From the NCBI GenBank assembly GCA_950295325.1, contig OX485806.1:36334001-36398000 (forward strand): DNA of 64,000 nt, in the 5' to 3' direction. Source of the stretch: Polytrichum commune (taxonomy: Eukaryota; Streptophyta; Polytrichopsida; Polytrichales; Polytrichaceae). The position numbers and the translations under genes were made by a program. Shown piece by piece: positions 22,513 to 33,726 of the stretch; within the stretch, counting starts at the first letter, position 1; each line of letters starts with the position of its first letter. The notes under the pieces are model-generated. The model was not told the origin of the DNA. It saw only the letters and a program-made list of their open reading frames with translations, and did no database searches.

Positions 22513-23662
22513 GAGCAAGCCCACTCGTTCCTGGATCTGCATCTGCATCCGGCAATGAAAAGTGGCCTCCGTCCAGAATGCAGATGCAGACCCAGGCATA
22601 TGTGCCATTCATCCTACATCGCTTTTTTTCACTAACTTCAGAAGTTCCTCTATAATGATCGGTAGGTTTCTGAAGTCATGAACTTCAACCCGTTATTTCT
22701 CGAACTCATTTGCAAGTAAGTAAGTGAGCTGACGAATTTCCCCAGATTTACCCTAATTCTCATGTGGTTATTTCTCATGTGGTTATTTCTCAAACTCATT
22801 CTCAAGTAAGTAACCCAGCTCAACGAATTCCCCCATATTTACCCTAACTCTCATGTAATTATTTCTCATGTGGTTATTTCTCGAACTAATTTTCAAGTAA
22901 GTAACCGAGCTCAAGAATTCCCCTAGATTTACCCTAACTCTCATGTGGTTATTGCTCGAACTAATTTTCAAGTAAGTAGCCCAGCTCAACAATTCCCCCA
23001 GATTTACCCCAACTCTCATGTGGTTATTTCTCATGTGGTTATTTCTCGAACTAATTTTCAAGTAAGTAACCCAGCTCAACAACTCCCCCAGATTTACCCC
23101 AACTCTCATGTGGTTATTTCTCATGCGGTTATTTCTCAAACTAATTTTCAAGTAAGTAACCCAGCTCAACAATTCCCCCAGATTTACCCCAACTCTCATG
23201 TGGTTATTTCTCATGCGGTTATTTCTCAAACTAATTTTCAAGTAAGTAACCCAGCTCAACAATTCCCCCAGATTTACCCCAACTCTCATGTGGTTATTTC
23301 TCATGCGGTTATTTCTCGAACTAATTTTCAAGTAAGTAACCCAAGTCAACAATTCCTCCAGATTTACCCTAATTCTCATGTGGTTATTTCTCGAATTCAC
23401 CTGTAAGTAAGTAAGTGAGCTGTGGAATTCACGCAGGTGCCTTGTCTTATTTGACGTGTACCCTTAATGGGTTGCGTCTTGTTCAAATAGCAGACTCCCT
23501 GCATAAGTTGACGTTATGCAGGGAGGGTTGCAGTGCCTGCAATACTTTTCATCCGGAATTAAAATAATCAGGGACCATTGGGCGTCGTTCCTGCATCCGC
23601 ATCTGCATCGCAGATGTAAAAGTGCAGATGCAGATGCGGATGCAGGGTGAGTGGCCTTGCCC
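22513..23662. mobile_element. TIR element containing a 90-bp tandem array
   Basis: The left end GAGCAAGCCCACTC and the right end GAGTGGCCTTGCCC are imperfect inverted repeats. They continue inward as CTGCATCTGCATCC-like sequence on the left and its mirror GCAGATGCAGATGCGGATGC on the right, with a further small hairpin of the same motif at 23592-23645. A 90-bp tandem array lies inside. No transposase and no clear TSD, so the superfamily is unknown. Confidence 0.6.
22680..23425. repeat. 90-bp tandem repeat array
   Basis: AACTCTCATGTGGTTATTTC recurs at 23011, 23101, 23191 and 23281, with exact 90-bp spacing in the centre and more diverged, shorter units at both edges, about seven units in all. 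Because 90 is a multiple of three, both strands stay open (205 codons minus, 153 plus). The identical open frames on opposite strands and lack of any domain argue against a gene. Confidence 0.92.
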
Positions 23663-23901
23663 GACATAGTCAACACAAAAGTATGATATCTAATGACATG
23701 CCTCTTGGGGCTCTTGGCAAATGGGAGGTGATTTTTTTTGGCAGACGTTCTGGAACGCTGCTGACTTATTTGGGGAGTTGTCAGGGACCAGGGGCATGTG
23801 CCACAGTGCCCCACACAGTGTGTGCAGACAGAGAGAGCCTCAGAGAGGGATCACTGTCTGGGGAGAACCGCTATCTATAGGCCGCTCACGCTTGTCTCAT
23901 G

Positions 23902-25007
23902 CAGTGCTCAAAATTGAAGTCTTCAGTGCCTTTCAAATGGGTTTTGGGACTTCAAAAAATACCTCAAGGAAAACAACCCTCTAAAACATAATCCTCATGT
24001 CTAAGTGCTCCCTTCACTTGAAATGCTGGATAAATAGTACCCTTCAAGTACTGTTCATCATCTCAAGTAGCCGTTTAACTCCGGTTGTTTAACTTTGGGC
24101 TCCAGATCTCAGATCCAGATGGGAATTAGTCCAGATGGGAATTGTATGTTGATAGGTTTGGTTGTGAGAAAGTGCATACTTTGCACTATGACTCTATGCC
24201 CGGGTGTGATGTAGGGGGCTCGTTGGAGGATTGCATCACCCTTGGTAGACTATACGTCCAAAAGGTTATTGACTCACTAAATGATCGCTTCCCTGACTTG
24301 CCCATTTTTAATGCGGCCAGGCTTTTCAGCCCAAAACACTATCCCATGGATGCATTGGATCAAGGCACTTTAACTGAGCAATGGTTGAACCGGTTGGTGA
24401 CACATTTCAAGTGGAGCTCTGTTCTTGTTGATCAAGCCAATGCGGAGTTGCTCGAATTTGTGGAGATGTTATCTTCATCTTGTCAACACCGAAGTATGCA
24501 TGAAGATTGGGTTTTTTGTGGCCGTGACCGAGAGTTTAAGATCAATTGGCCAACCCTAATGCCGCTATGGCAAGCCATACTTGTGATCCCTACTAGCACT
24601 GCTATTTGTGAGTGTGGTTTTTCAAAGCAGAATTGGGTTAAGAGCGAAAGGAGAACATGTCTAAACCTTGACACACTTGATGCATTGATGAGGGTTAGCC
24701 TAAATAGTTTGGGAGTTGAATTCATAGATTGGAATGGCATTTTTGACACTTGGAAAACCGCTACAATAACCAACAAGCGTAGGGCATTGCCACTTCAAGA
24801 GGTGGAGTTAGATAGTTGATTCTCCATTATTTCATTGTACTAGAAGCATGTACCATGCAAATCATGCATAATTTTAATATAAGTTTTATATTTCTTTGAA
24901 AAATTTCCATTGACGTCCTATATTTAGATATGCCCTTCAATTGCAATGGTGAAATTTCAGAGCCCTTCAAAATGAAATTCATATGAGGGCTTCAATTTTG
25001 AGCACTG
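23902..25007 (+). mobile_element. hAT deletion derivative, copy 2
   Basis: The ends are identical to copy 1 (CAGTGCTCAAAATTGAAG and its reverse complement), with a perfect 8-bp TSD GTCTCATG (23894-23901 and 25008-25015). It is 133 bp shorter than copy 1, the missing part lying just before the ORF (about 14271-14410 of copy 1). Otherwise the two copies are very similar throughout. Confidence 0.95.
24142..24819 (+). CDS. hAT transposase C-terminal dimerisation domain, 225 aa, copy 2
   Basis: An intact frame of the same length as 14414-15091, about 93% identical by eye. The dimerisation motif has the change CERGFS to CECGFS, losing an Arg that copy 1 keeps, so copy 2 may be further from a functional fold. 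The BED finger and DDE core are missing here too. Being on a separate TE copy with its own TSD, its open frame is independent of copy 1. Confidence 0.7.
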   Translation: MYVDRFGCEKVHTLHYDSMPGCDVGGSLEDCITLGRLYVQKVIDSLNDRFPDLPIFNAARLFSPKHYPMDALDQGTLTEQWLNRLVTHFKWSSVLVDQANAELLEFVEMLSSSCQHRSMHEDWVFCGRDREFKINWPTLMPLWQAILVIPTSTAICECGFSKQNWVKSERRTCLNLDTLDALMRVSLNSLGVEFIDWNGIFDTWKTATITNKRRALPLQEVELDS

Positions 25008-25015
25008 GTCTCATG

Positions 25016-26300
25016 AGCGGCCCCCCACACATACAGTACGTGGGTGTCATCCAATTTATTTCCATGTTCTCGAACTTCTACCAATCATGTCTCAAAAAAA
25101 GAAAAAAGTTGTATTAGCAAATCTACAAATAAGCACTGGCAAAAATCATACCTCCTCTATTTACTTATGGTTATCAAAATTGCATGTTTGTTGATTCCTT
25201 GTTTGAATACATAGGTCCTCCTAATTATGTTCACAATTAAGTGTGGAGTAGTCGACAAAACTTGAAGAAGTAGTACAATCTCTTGTGAACACATGTCTAT
25301 ATGATGTTTCTTCTTTGATCCTCACCCATTCATAAGGTGTCGAATTGAGGAAAGTTACCGAATATCACCCACATACTTTAGGGTCTAACCCTCCTTATCC
25401 TTATAGTGTGGCATCCATGCACGACGGTAGGTATGCCCCCCACCTATGAGCTTTTCTGGGGGGGGGGATCCACTTTAGGATGGGGAAGGAACTAGAGGGG
25501 GAGGAAGGGGGGAAAAAAGGAAGGAAGGGTCAGAGATTGTTTGAATAAGGTATGCGGGTGTTATTTGGTCGATTGTTTTTCTTTTCTATCTTCTATTGAT
25601 CATATGTATGTCTTGGAATTTGTGTTGCATTAGCATATCTTGATGAATCACCAACAAAACTAGGATTTTCCTTGAATTAGTTATGAAAATTAGTGGAATG
25701 CATATAAATTAATGCCGCATTAAATGAACACATAGGTCCCTCTAATTGTGTTGAGTATTGAGTATACTATAGTAATTGATACAATTTAAAATTGTAATCC
25801 GATCTCTTTTAAGCATGTGTTTTTATTAAGTTGTATGTTCTTGGATCCACACCCAACCACAAACCATTCAAATATAAGCGTCCAATTCATTTTTATTTAA
25901 AAAAAATGAATAGTACTTGCATACCTTATTACTATATGGCAAAAAATCAATATGCTTTAGGAAGTATCTCTTTCCAAATCAAAGTTAGTATATATCATAA
26001 ATTCTTACTAGAAAATTATACTAATGAAAAATTATTCTATTAAGGCTTAAAATTTCAACTGTCACAACACCTTATCAGAACAAAGAGGTATTTGGTTTGA
26101 AATTATGTAAATATTATACATAAATATATATGGATAATACTTTTATGATTCACATGTGTCTACATAAACCAAAATAAAATCTAAAATATAATTCATATGT
26201 AGTCTATGAAACATATACTTGAAGAAAAGTATAAAGCACTAGTTACTTGATCACACCATATCAATACACTAGTGTTTATCTAGTCACAATCATTTCTTGA
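25016..26300. repeat. Unclassified dispersed repeat
   Basis: The interval 25540-25960 is recognisably related to 52620-52990: both contain GGTATG(C/A)GGGTGTTAT, then a TCTTGGA(A/T)TTTGTGTTGC block and TGCATACCTT. Related pieces occur at 54450-54725 and 55590-55725. A G-run (25460-25468) and purine-rich stretch follow at 25480-25530. No coding motif recognised. Confidence 0.5.
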
Positions 26301-27758
26301 GGTTTTTTTGTCTACTTATTTCATTTTATTTTATTTTTGTTTGAAGTTGACCTCTTATGTGAGTGAATTAGTCCAAATTTCCACGGCTCCTTTCAACTTT
26401 ATAGTGATATTCCTATCTCCTTGCAGAAGCCTCCCAATCAATGGTATTCCATTTAGTTCCAATATTTTCTTGTTCATTTGGGCGTTCCAAAATATATTGG
26501 AGCAATAATGCTTTCATGTTCTGTGTAGCTCTGACCTCTTGTAGAGTTTGTAATGACGGCATTGCGAAAGGAAGGGGAGGTTGGTAACCAAAATAAGTAG
26601 TGCCTACATTACCACCAAGAGCATCATCATGTTGGGTAGTTTGCAACATGTCACTTTCAATAATTGGTGCACTAAAAATATTAGTTCATGACATAATATC
26701 TACATCGGTGAAATGACTATGATCAATGTTTATATTTGGATTAATAAGAGAATTTGTGGACATAGAGTGGTGGCTACCATGTCAATTTCCAATGAAATTT
26801 CTTGCATAGGATTTGATGACCGTATATTGGTTGTCACACCTTGTGCCTCGCTAGCCATTATTGGAATAGTTTGCTCTTTGGAATCATTATGTGAATACTT
26901 GAATCTTTCTCTCAATTGTTCGAATGTCTTTGTTGTGAACCCATAGGCATTGTTATGTACACAAGTTCCACTAAGGTTGTATAGCTCATTTCCAAGGAAT
27001 AAATTCTCTTATTTTCCATTCATCCTCTACCATACAAATGAGCGCAATATCATGGTCCAATCCCACATAGTCCACAACCTTGATCTCAACCTTTGCATCT
27101 AGAGCCGGTTCAAGATCTATCTCATCATCATCCCTATTGGTGAAGGGATGTTGATCTCTTGATTAGTAGCTATATGACTAAGGGATGTCGTTGTTGCGTT
27201 TAGGGCGACAACCATGCTTCAAATTTGTGTTTTTGGCTTTAAACTTTATTTGAAATTGTGCCATTGCAATCATATCGAATAATTGTTGCTTGAGACTTGC
27301 AATGGTTTCGGTCTTACTTTAGCTTTAAATAAAAATCAACTTTTTTGAACTCTGACAATGCAAAAGTTCCATAAATGATGAAGAACTGCAAAGTTGAAGC
27401 CCTCCAAAGGAAACTTTTCCAACCTAGGTAGAGATTGCTAGGTGAAACAATGTAGTGCAATGTATCATAGAACGCGCCATTCTATTGTGTTAAACATTGG
27501 AGATAAATCCACCACCATGTCCCATATTGCTATACTATCAAAACCAATGATCCTATGGTTACCAATTTGTTTAGGGGTCATTTTTTTTCTTTTTTTCTTT
27601 TTGGTGGATGTACTATAGCCATGAGATATGTTTGCCACCCGGTTGTCTCTTTGAACGTCTAACACTTGGATCCTCATGCACATTTATGTTGCTTTGACCT
27701 GAGTCAATTATTGGCTCTAATGAAGTAGAAGTTTAACTAGCATTGGCATTTGATCCCA
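26301..27758 (-). other. Degenerate minus-strand coding remnant, family unknown
   Basis: Several minus-strand frames look coding-like: 26413-26649 (ending in a Trp-containing NTIDWEASARR), 26730-26915 and about 27000-27110 (ALICMVEDEWKIREFIPW). They are interrupted by stops. The MULE at 27759 inserted directly after this remnant, and the sequence beyond its right end (39015-39209, minus frame) may be the continuation. No family was recognised. It is presumably an older TE. Confidence 0.35.
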
Positions 27759-27813
27759 GGGGAGTGCTATCTTATGAGCGGTGAGCGATGAGCGGTGAGC
27801 GATGAGCGGTAAC
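27759..27813 (+). repeat. MULE left terminal inverted repeat
   Basis: Begins GGGGAGTGCTATCTTATGAG and continues as tandem GAGCGGT/GAGCGAT octamers. It pairs with 38911-38965. TSD copy immediately outside at 27749-27758. Confidence 0.9.
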
Positions 27814-28316
27814 TTATGAGCAGTGAGGAAGATGAAAATTTTGGTAATAGGGCCACCAATATCCTATAACCGTGGAATTGTGGCCTTAAAAATGATGATT
27901 TTAGGGTTTAGTAATAAGAGGGTTGAGAAGGATAAACAACATGAAGTCCAAAAATTTATTCATCAGTAGTAGCACTAGACATGAAACTATCTTTTGCCTC
28001 GTCATATATATATATTCGAGCACCTTTGCATTGCGAATTGATTTTGGAACTATAGCAAGATTCTTCATTTGGATCCGAATCTTCGAGATTCAACATTGCA
28101 ATTGCAACATTCTCGGCATATGATGGGAGACGCGGGCTACGGCTTGGACTTCGTAGGAATTGTCTATGTGCCCAAAACGGGAGACATGTCCTCTTTCCAA
28201 TCGTATTCCTGAAATCAAATCGATGAAACATGTAAATAATGTGAAGAAATAAAAATGAACCAATGAATTGAATGAAACGAATGAATTGAATAAAAATTTA
28301 TTGTATTAAAACTTAC

Positions 28317-28774
28317 TCACACTCAAATTCAAGCATCTCCTCATCCGAGAGGTCATCATCTTCTTTTGTGAGATCTTGTATATTCTCCTTAGATGACCCC
28401 TCTTTCAAAACGTTTTCCAAAAGCGGTTTCAATATGTGCTCAAACATGTCATTATCACCCTCAAATGCAAGAAGATGTCTGCCACATGCGCGTGTTGCTA
28501 GGATAGAAGCTCCAGTGGAACATGTCAAATCAACAACGAGTCCATTCGATGGTGTAAACAATTCAATAAGATCTTCAAAAAAAACGCGGCGATTTTTTAT
28601 ATGGCCCCCTCCAAGGTCTTCCCGATTTTTGAAGAAGCATGTTTTTTTCATCCACAAAATTGAAAAGCAAGTTTTTGCTTTTCAATCCAGTGCCAAAAAA
28701 GTGGAGTTTGGTTGTCTCGTGGATTTTGTGGTAGTAAAATCCCTTACCAAGACATGAGCCATAAATGCCGGAGT
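28317..28774 (-). other. Methyltransferase-like exon with SAM-motif region
   Basis: Exon 7 of the minus-strand gene. FFEDLIELFTPSNGLVVDLT followed by CSTGASILATRACGRHLLAF and EGDNDMF has the order and spacing of motifs X and I of beta-class amino-methyltransferases (..LI...T..G..VLD.F.GSGT...A....R...G.E). GSGT is replaced by CSTG. An in-frame TGA lies upstream at a position where Trp would fit (ALD-stop-KAK). Confidence 0.6.
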
Positions 28775-31054
28775 CTACAAAAAAATGTAAATTGTGTTAA
28801 AACTATATACAATGCAAATAACACCAAAATAATTAAATAGAAACAATTGTGATGTGTTATACTTACGGTGTAGGTTGGAGACTCTGGATCCTTGAACACC
28901 ATGTACGAATTGAGGCAAATAAAAGTCCTAAGAACTTCATGTTGCCGTTGTGTAAGGTTGAATTCAAAACCTTCTTGGTTTGCATATCGATAGCAGAAAA
29001 TACTATGAGGACGCCATCATCAGACAAGATGGACTTGCACAAGGACATTGTTGCAACCATCCAGTTCTTGTCATATTTATTCCAAAGAGAAATTTCAACA
29101 GGTCTATTGGAGAGGTTGAAGTCAAGACCGTCGGGAAATTGGAGAAAAACCAAGTCAACGGCAAAGGGAGTCGGACTTCCCATGACATGAAATTCGCGAT
29201 TGTCATTGAACTGAAATACCACAACATATCACAATATAAGACACAAAATAAAACCCAAATGAAAGTAAGAACATTAGAGAAAATACCAAAACAATAATAC
29301 CTACGTTTTCAATAAATTCCCGCCATTGGATCCACTCAGGAGGGCCTACATCCACCCCTTCAGACTTGTTCTTGACAGCAGTAGATCGAGCAAACGAGAG
29401 CGTGAGAAAATTCTTCAGTATGAATAACTCTTTTATTAAAATATCCGTTGGCACACGATGAATAGCGACATAGGTGCTGGAGTAATGAAATTCCAATACA
29501 TCGCACCCAGACTTTGAACTTTCGCCTCCAAGTGGATTCTTATCCAAATCATTGGAAAGAACAAGCAATTCTTCATGTTGTGAAATTTCCGATTGACCTT
29601 GTATTTTGGTTTCAGGAACATGTTTCCTCTTACGACGTTTTGTCTCTTTTGGTTCTGGCTCTCTAAGTTTAAGCTGCACAATTTGTGCTTGCAAAATTGC
29701 AGTATCACAAGGATCCACATTTTTAGCATCATTTATCTGACGGATTGTCTTATCACTTGACGGACATGCATCCTTAGGACAATCAAGATACCAACCACAA
29801 TCCTCATAGTGTGGGAGCGACCAATCCAAACAAATCTCAGTAGTGAACATGCATGAATCTCCTGCACCAGTGTCACGCCAATTTGGGAAAAAACGAGGTT
29901 CCCCTATAACGCATTTATGTGGAATCAAAACATATCGAAAATACCTACACACAAAAATATTGTAAGTCAAATATTCCATGACAATTTGACAAATGGAATC
30001 AAAAAAATCAAAAAAATAATAAGATTAGGTTGTACCTGTATAATACACGTTTCATAGCAAGATCAATATTAGATTGCTCATCCCAACCGTTGTGTTTTTT
30101 AACTTTTCCGCTTTGGAATTCACGATAGAATATTGAATTGAAAGCCGCAAACTTCCAGGTTTGGATATACTCGGAGAGAGTAGGCACATCTGCAGGCAAC
30201 TGAAGAGGAGATGAAAGAATACTTTGAAGCTCTCCGATAGCTTTTTTTTCCAACTGTGCCCAATATGTAGACTTTGATAACCAATCATCAAGTGCAGAAT
30301 CACAGAGGGGCGATTTCGGGAAATGCAATGCATCTTTGTCAAATCTATTGCCATTCCAAAGCTTGAGCCATCCAACTTTGACTTCTGAATCCACATTACT
30401 GACAGCAACACGATGAAGTTTCTCTTGTAGCATTTCAGGCACCGAAAATGAATCCCAATGGTGCTTAACTTCTTCAAGGAAAGCAGAGGTAAGGTTGATG
30501 TCGGCAATCGCTAGTTGTTTCGTAAAACTAGAAGATAACATTACACGTTTTTTGTTGACAGCTGCGGACATTACTTTTGAAATTCCGTCTGATGTCCGTT
30601 CAAGATGATGAGTTTCATTGTACTGGTTGAGAGCAATATCGCTAGCCTCAGTAAGTTCTTGCTGAAAAATCAAACAAAAGTCAATATTTATAAGTACATA
30701 TAGATGTAATGTAAAATGAAGATGAATAAACATAAGGCACATATTAGCAATGGTAGAAGAACTTACATTGTACATGTAATCCAAAAAAAGTGGTCGTGTC
30801 AAAGAATACCAAGTTTCAACGGACTTCTCCTCACATCGTTTATAATTCTTTGGATCCAGTTGCTTTCTGAAAGAAGTCAAAAGCATGGTGCCTATATTTT
30901 GCATCCGATATAAAGTATGCACCAAATTGGTGGATACGTGAGAATTTTTGGTTGACCTGAAAAAAAATTTAAATTGATTAGATTCATGATGATATAATTT
31001 GGAAAACAAAATATAAACTAGAAATAAGTGTAAAAAAATAGGTAAGAACATTAT

Positions 31055-31762
31055 TTGTTGATGGCATGCATAGCAGTCAACAAACTTGGAATGTCGTCAA
31101 GCTCGGGCGCCAAAATGATAGAATCCACGAAGACATGACGTTCATAATCTTCGGTATATACGCGGTCAAGCAAAAAATCTGTGATTTCCATCCCATATAA
31201 AAAACATCTTGTTCTTGTATGACGTCAATGACAAATCTGTATCCAATTGAGATTCAAACAGGGCATTGGCTTGAGCCCAATTTGGGCTCCAAGATGCGCG
31301 AACCTCATCATCCACGAATTGAAAGTTTCCTTTAGAATCGGTAGCCGATATATAAAACACACGGTCACCATCACGATAACCATTGAAAAAATCAGCCTCC
31401 AATTTAGTAATGTCACCCTTCAAAGTAGGACGCACAATCGGCATAGGAACCATGCGACATAAGGGTACACGCAAGCGAGCATTAGGTCCAGCACGGATTG
31501 AAGAAATTGTGGAAGTGGAATTGACCTTTCGTTTGTTCGTAAGCTTCCACACTTTCTCTTGATAAGTTTTATTGTCACCATCATTATCTTCATCCGAGTC
31601 AAAATCATCTAGGGATTCATTTTTTTTTTTCTTATTATGAAGATTTAACGATATGTCCCGATGATGATGAACTTGTTGAGATGGACGATCTTGAATTGAC
31701 TGCATTGTGGAATCATCATCAATCGAAATAAGAGTCGTTCTCTCCAAATCCATTGATTGGAA
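31055..31762 (-). other. ParB-like exon with DGNHR motif
   Basis: Exon 2 of the minus-strand gene. A polar, Asp/Lys-rich N-terminal part is followed by the segment PLCRMVPMPIVRPTLKGDIT and, about 80 residues later, NKMFFIWDGNHR. ParB/Srx-like folds share a strand ending in DG.HR..A. After a one-base frameshift the other frame continues DYERHVFVDSIILAPELDDI, ending AMHAIN. The exon's donor is AATAATG, where AAGTAATG would restore a GT. An acceptor TTTTAG at 31763-31768 fixes its start. Confidence 0.55.
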
Positions 31763-31977
31763 CTAAAACAAATGAAATAAATTTCACAAATATTTCAAAA
31801 CCAGTAGCAACACATTAGCAATAACATTACAAAACCAACAGCAATAGCAACAACAACAACAACAACAGAATACCACGAACACAGGGAAAAATGACAAAAA
31901 TTATTCTACACACTGCCATTTGCACCTCTAAATATTGTACGATTACGGTGGCCGCTCACCCCAAAACTACAAGGGCA

Positions 31978-32641
31978 GACCCTGTGCGTTAACGCACAGG
32001 GTCTGTGTGTCCAATTACAGGTCTACAAAAGTTGGGCGCCAGGTTTGGGTCGTTTGACCCAAACTGTCCACGCAGTTTCGATCGAGCGACCCAAACCGCC
32101 TACAGCCAGTTTGGGTCAAACGACCCAAACTTTCTACGCGTGGTTTGGGTCGACCGACCCAAACTTTTTGCGCGTGGTTTGGGTCGGTCGACCCAAACCA
32201 TGCTCACAGTTTGGGTCGAACGACCCAAACTGTCCGCAATTTACGCCTGATTATGCGCAATTACCCAGTCATCACGAAAGTACAAACAAACCTTGTATTG
32301 CACCTGTAGATGAGAGAGCTTGCAGCGACGAGCTCAGGTCCGACAGATGAGAGAAAAAAGACTGAATGCTTTGGGGGTGTGGCAATTTATACTACTCGTC
32401 CCTGCAGCCATATTTAGCGTGGCTCTTCGTGGCCCCGCATAGCCGCTAGAAAGTTGTCAGCGTAGACCCTGTGTGTTAACGCACAGGGTCTACTTGCCCA
32501 ACTTTGCGAAGCCTCTAGCTAGGCAAGTAGACCCTGTGCGTTAACGCACAGGGTCTGCGCTGGCAACTTTGAGGCCACTGTGCGTTAGCGCATAAGGCCT
32601 GTGCGTTAGCGCATAGACCCTGTGCGTTAACGCACAGGGCC
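31978..32641. repeat. GACCCTGTGCGTTAACGCAC palindromes
   Basis: 26-bp perfect or near-perfect palindromes (GACCCTGTGCGTT joined to its reverse complement) occur at 31978-32003, 32465-32490, 32530-32555 and 32616-32641. Shorter GTGCGTTAGCGCA versions lie at about 32579-32613. Copies differ mainly at the centre (TTAA or TAGC) and edges. Confidence 0.92.
32043..32230. repeat. GTTTGGGTCG palindrome array, intron of the minus-strand gene
   Basis: 22-bp palindromes consisting of GTTTGGGTCG, a 2-bp centre and CGACCCAAAC occur at 32043, 32109, 32143, 32177 and 32209, with a half site near 32081. Spacing in the later part is 32-34 bp. Spacers of 10-12 bp differ between units. The centre varies (TT, AC, GT, AA). 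Confidence 0.93.
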
Positions 32642-33072
32642 GAAACATGAATTTGATAAAAAACTTTTTTTTTGTCTGGAATTGGTAGATTTGCCAAAAC
32701 TTGTAAAATCTAGAAAAAATGCTAATGGGGTCCAAAAAAAAATAAAAAATATGCTATATTATCTAAATCTCCGTAGGTACAAATTCTTCTCATATTTTTT
32801 TTTGGTTTGAAATCATTTTCTTTTCTCATTCTTCTATCTATTTCCTTGTTTTGGGCCACCTCGTAGATTTTGGGTTTCGGGGCAAAAAAAAAATTATGCT
32901 ATTTTGTGTCATTTTCTAGCTCCTATAACGTATTGCATGAATACTTGAGTAGACATATTTCTCATTTCTTGCATTCTAACCCCGTTTTGAATAGTTTTTT
33001 TGGTCATACGCTCTGAATATCGATTTAAATTCATACAATAGATATTTGTTTTACTTTTAGGCTCTCCTAGTT

Positions 33073-33390
33073 GTTTTACCTCCCAACTTTTGGCCTTCCT
33101 AAGTTGCTCTTACAAACCCTGTGCGTTAGCGCACAGGGTTTTACCTCCCAACTTTGGCCTTCCTAAGTTGCGCTTATAAACCATGTGCGTTAACGTATAG
33201 GGTTTTACCTCCCAACTTCTCGCCTCCTAAGTTGCTCTTATAAACCCTGTGCGTTCTCCTCCTGACTTCTAGCCTTCCTAAATTTCTGTTATATACCATG
33301 TGCATTAACGTATAGGATTTCTCCTCTCCAATTTATAACCTCTATAAATTGCTACTACATGACATGTGAGTGAACGTACAAGGTTCTCCG
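33073..33390. repeat. ~64-bp tandem repeat with GTGCGTTAACG cores
   Basis: Units starting GTTTTACCTCCCAACTT at about 33073, 33138 and 33202 are followed by two more diverged units. Each contains TTCCTAAGTTG and a GTGCGTTA-type half or full palindrome, linking this array to the 26-bp palindromes at 31978-32641. Confidence 0.85.
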
Positions 33391-33726
33391 TCCTAACTTA
33401 CAACTTATGCACTATCAAATTATGTGAACGTTGAACTGACTTACCTTTTTGTTTGTCATCTTCTTTGAACCCGTCTTCAATTCGGACTCTGATATACGAT
33501 CGTCTACATCTTCTTTGCTCTTTGCACCTTCATCATCCTCCATCGCATCAAAATCCACTGTCTTCACAGTTTCCTCTACCGTACTCAACAAGTTTATTTT
33601 CCCTTTCTTATTTGCATTCTTCTTTCCCACACTCAGTCTGAACCTCTTTTTATCGGAAGTGAAATACAAAGCTTTCCTACGTCTTCTCTTCGGCCTCACG
33701 GGTATTCTCTCTACATCGTCCACCAT

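Larger units (their letters stand above)
31763..33444 (-). other. Intron 1 of the minus-strand gene, filled with palindrome arrays
   Basis: Donor GTAAGT (33444-33439) and acceptor TTTTAG (ends 31763) join AAAAG to TTCCAA in phase 0. The 1.68-kb intron is far longer than the other introns of this gene (roughly 70-105 bp). It carries both palindrome families and a ~64-bp tandem repeat. Confidence 0.65.
27956..33726 (-). pseudogene. ParB-like/N4-N6 methyltransferase-like protein gene, 8 exons
   Basis: Inferred exons, in minus-strand order: 33445-33726, 31055-31762, 30767-30956, 30036-30661, 29305-29944, 28867-29210, 28317-28774, 27956-28208. Nearly all introns are GT-AG (GTAAGT donors in introns 1, 3 and 6), and phases agree across junctions, giving about 1,170 codons. 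Exon 1 has a basic VRPKRRRRKALYF stretch, a likely nuclear signal. Exon 2 has an acidic region, then PIVRPTLKGDITKLEADFF and FFIWDGNHR, resembling ParB/sulfiredoxin-fold domains. Exons 6-7 resemble a beta-class DNA methyltransferase: VDLVFLQFPDG where DPPY is expected, SDDGVLIVFS, then PSNGLVVDLTCSTGAS at the SAM-binding motif. Lesions: a one-base frameshift after DGNHR (about 31165-31177), an AT instead of GT donor after exon 2 (31053-31054), a frameshift in exon 6 near 28963 and an in-frame TGA in exon 7 after ALD. The catalytic motif looks degenerate. Function is unknown. Confidence 0.72.

Noticed and set aside
22783-23406. Long open frames on both strands (205 and 153 codons) as genes
   Set aside because: They follow from a 90-bp tandem repeat whose period is a multiple of three. 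No domain and equal openness on both strands.
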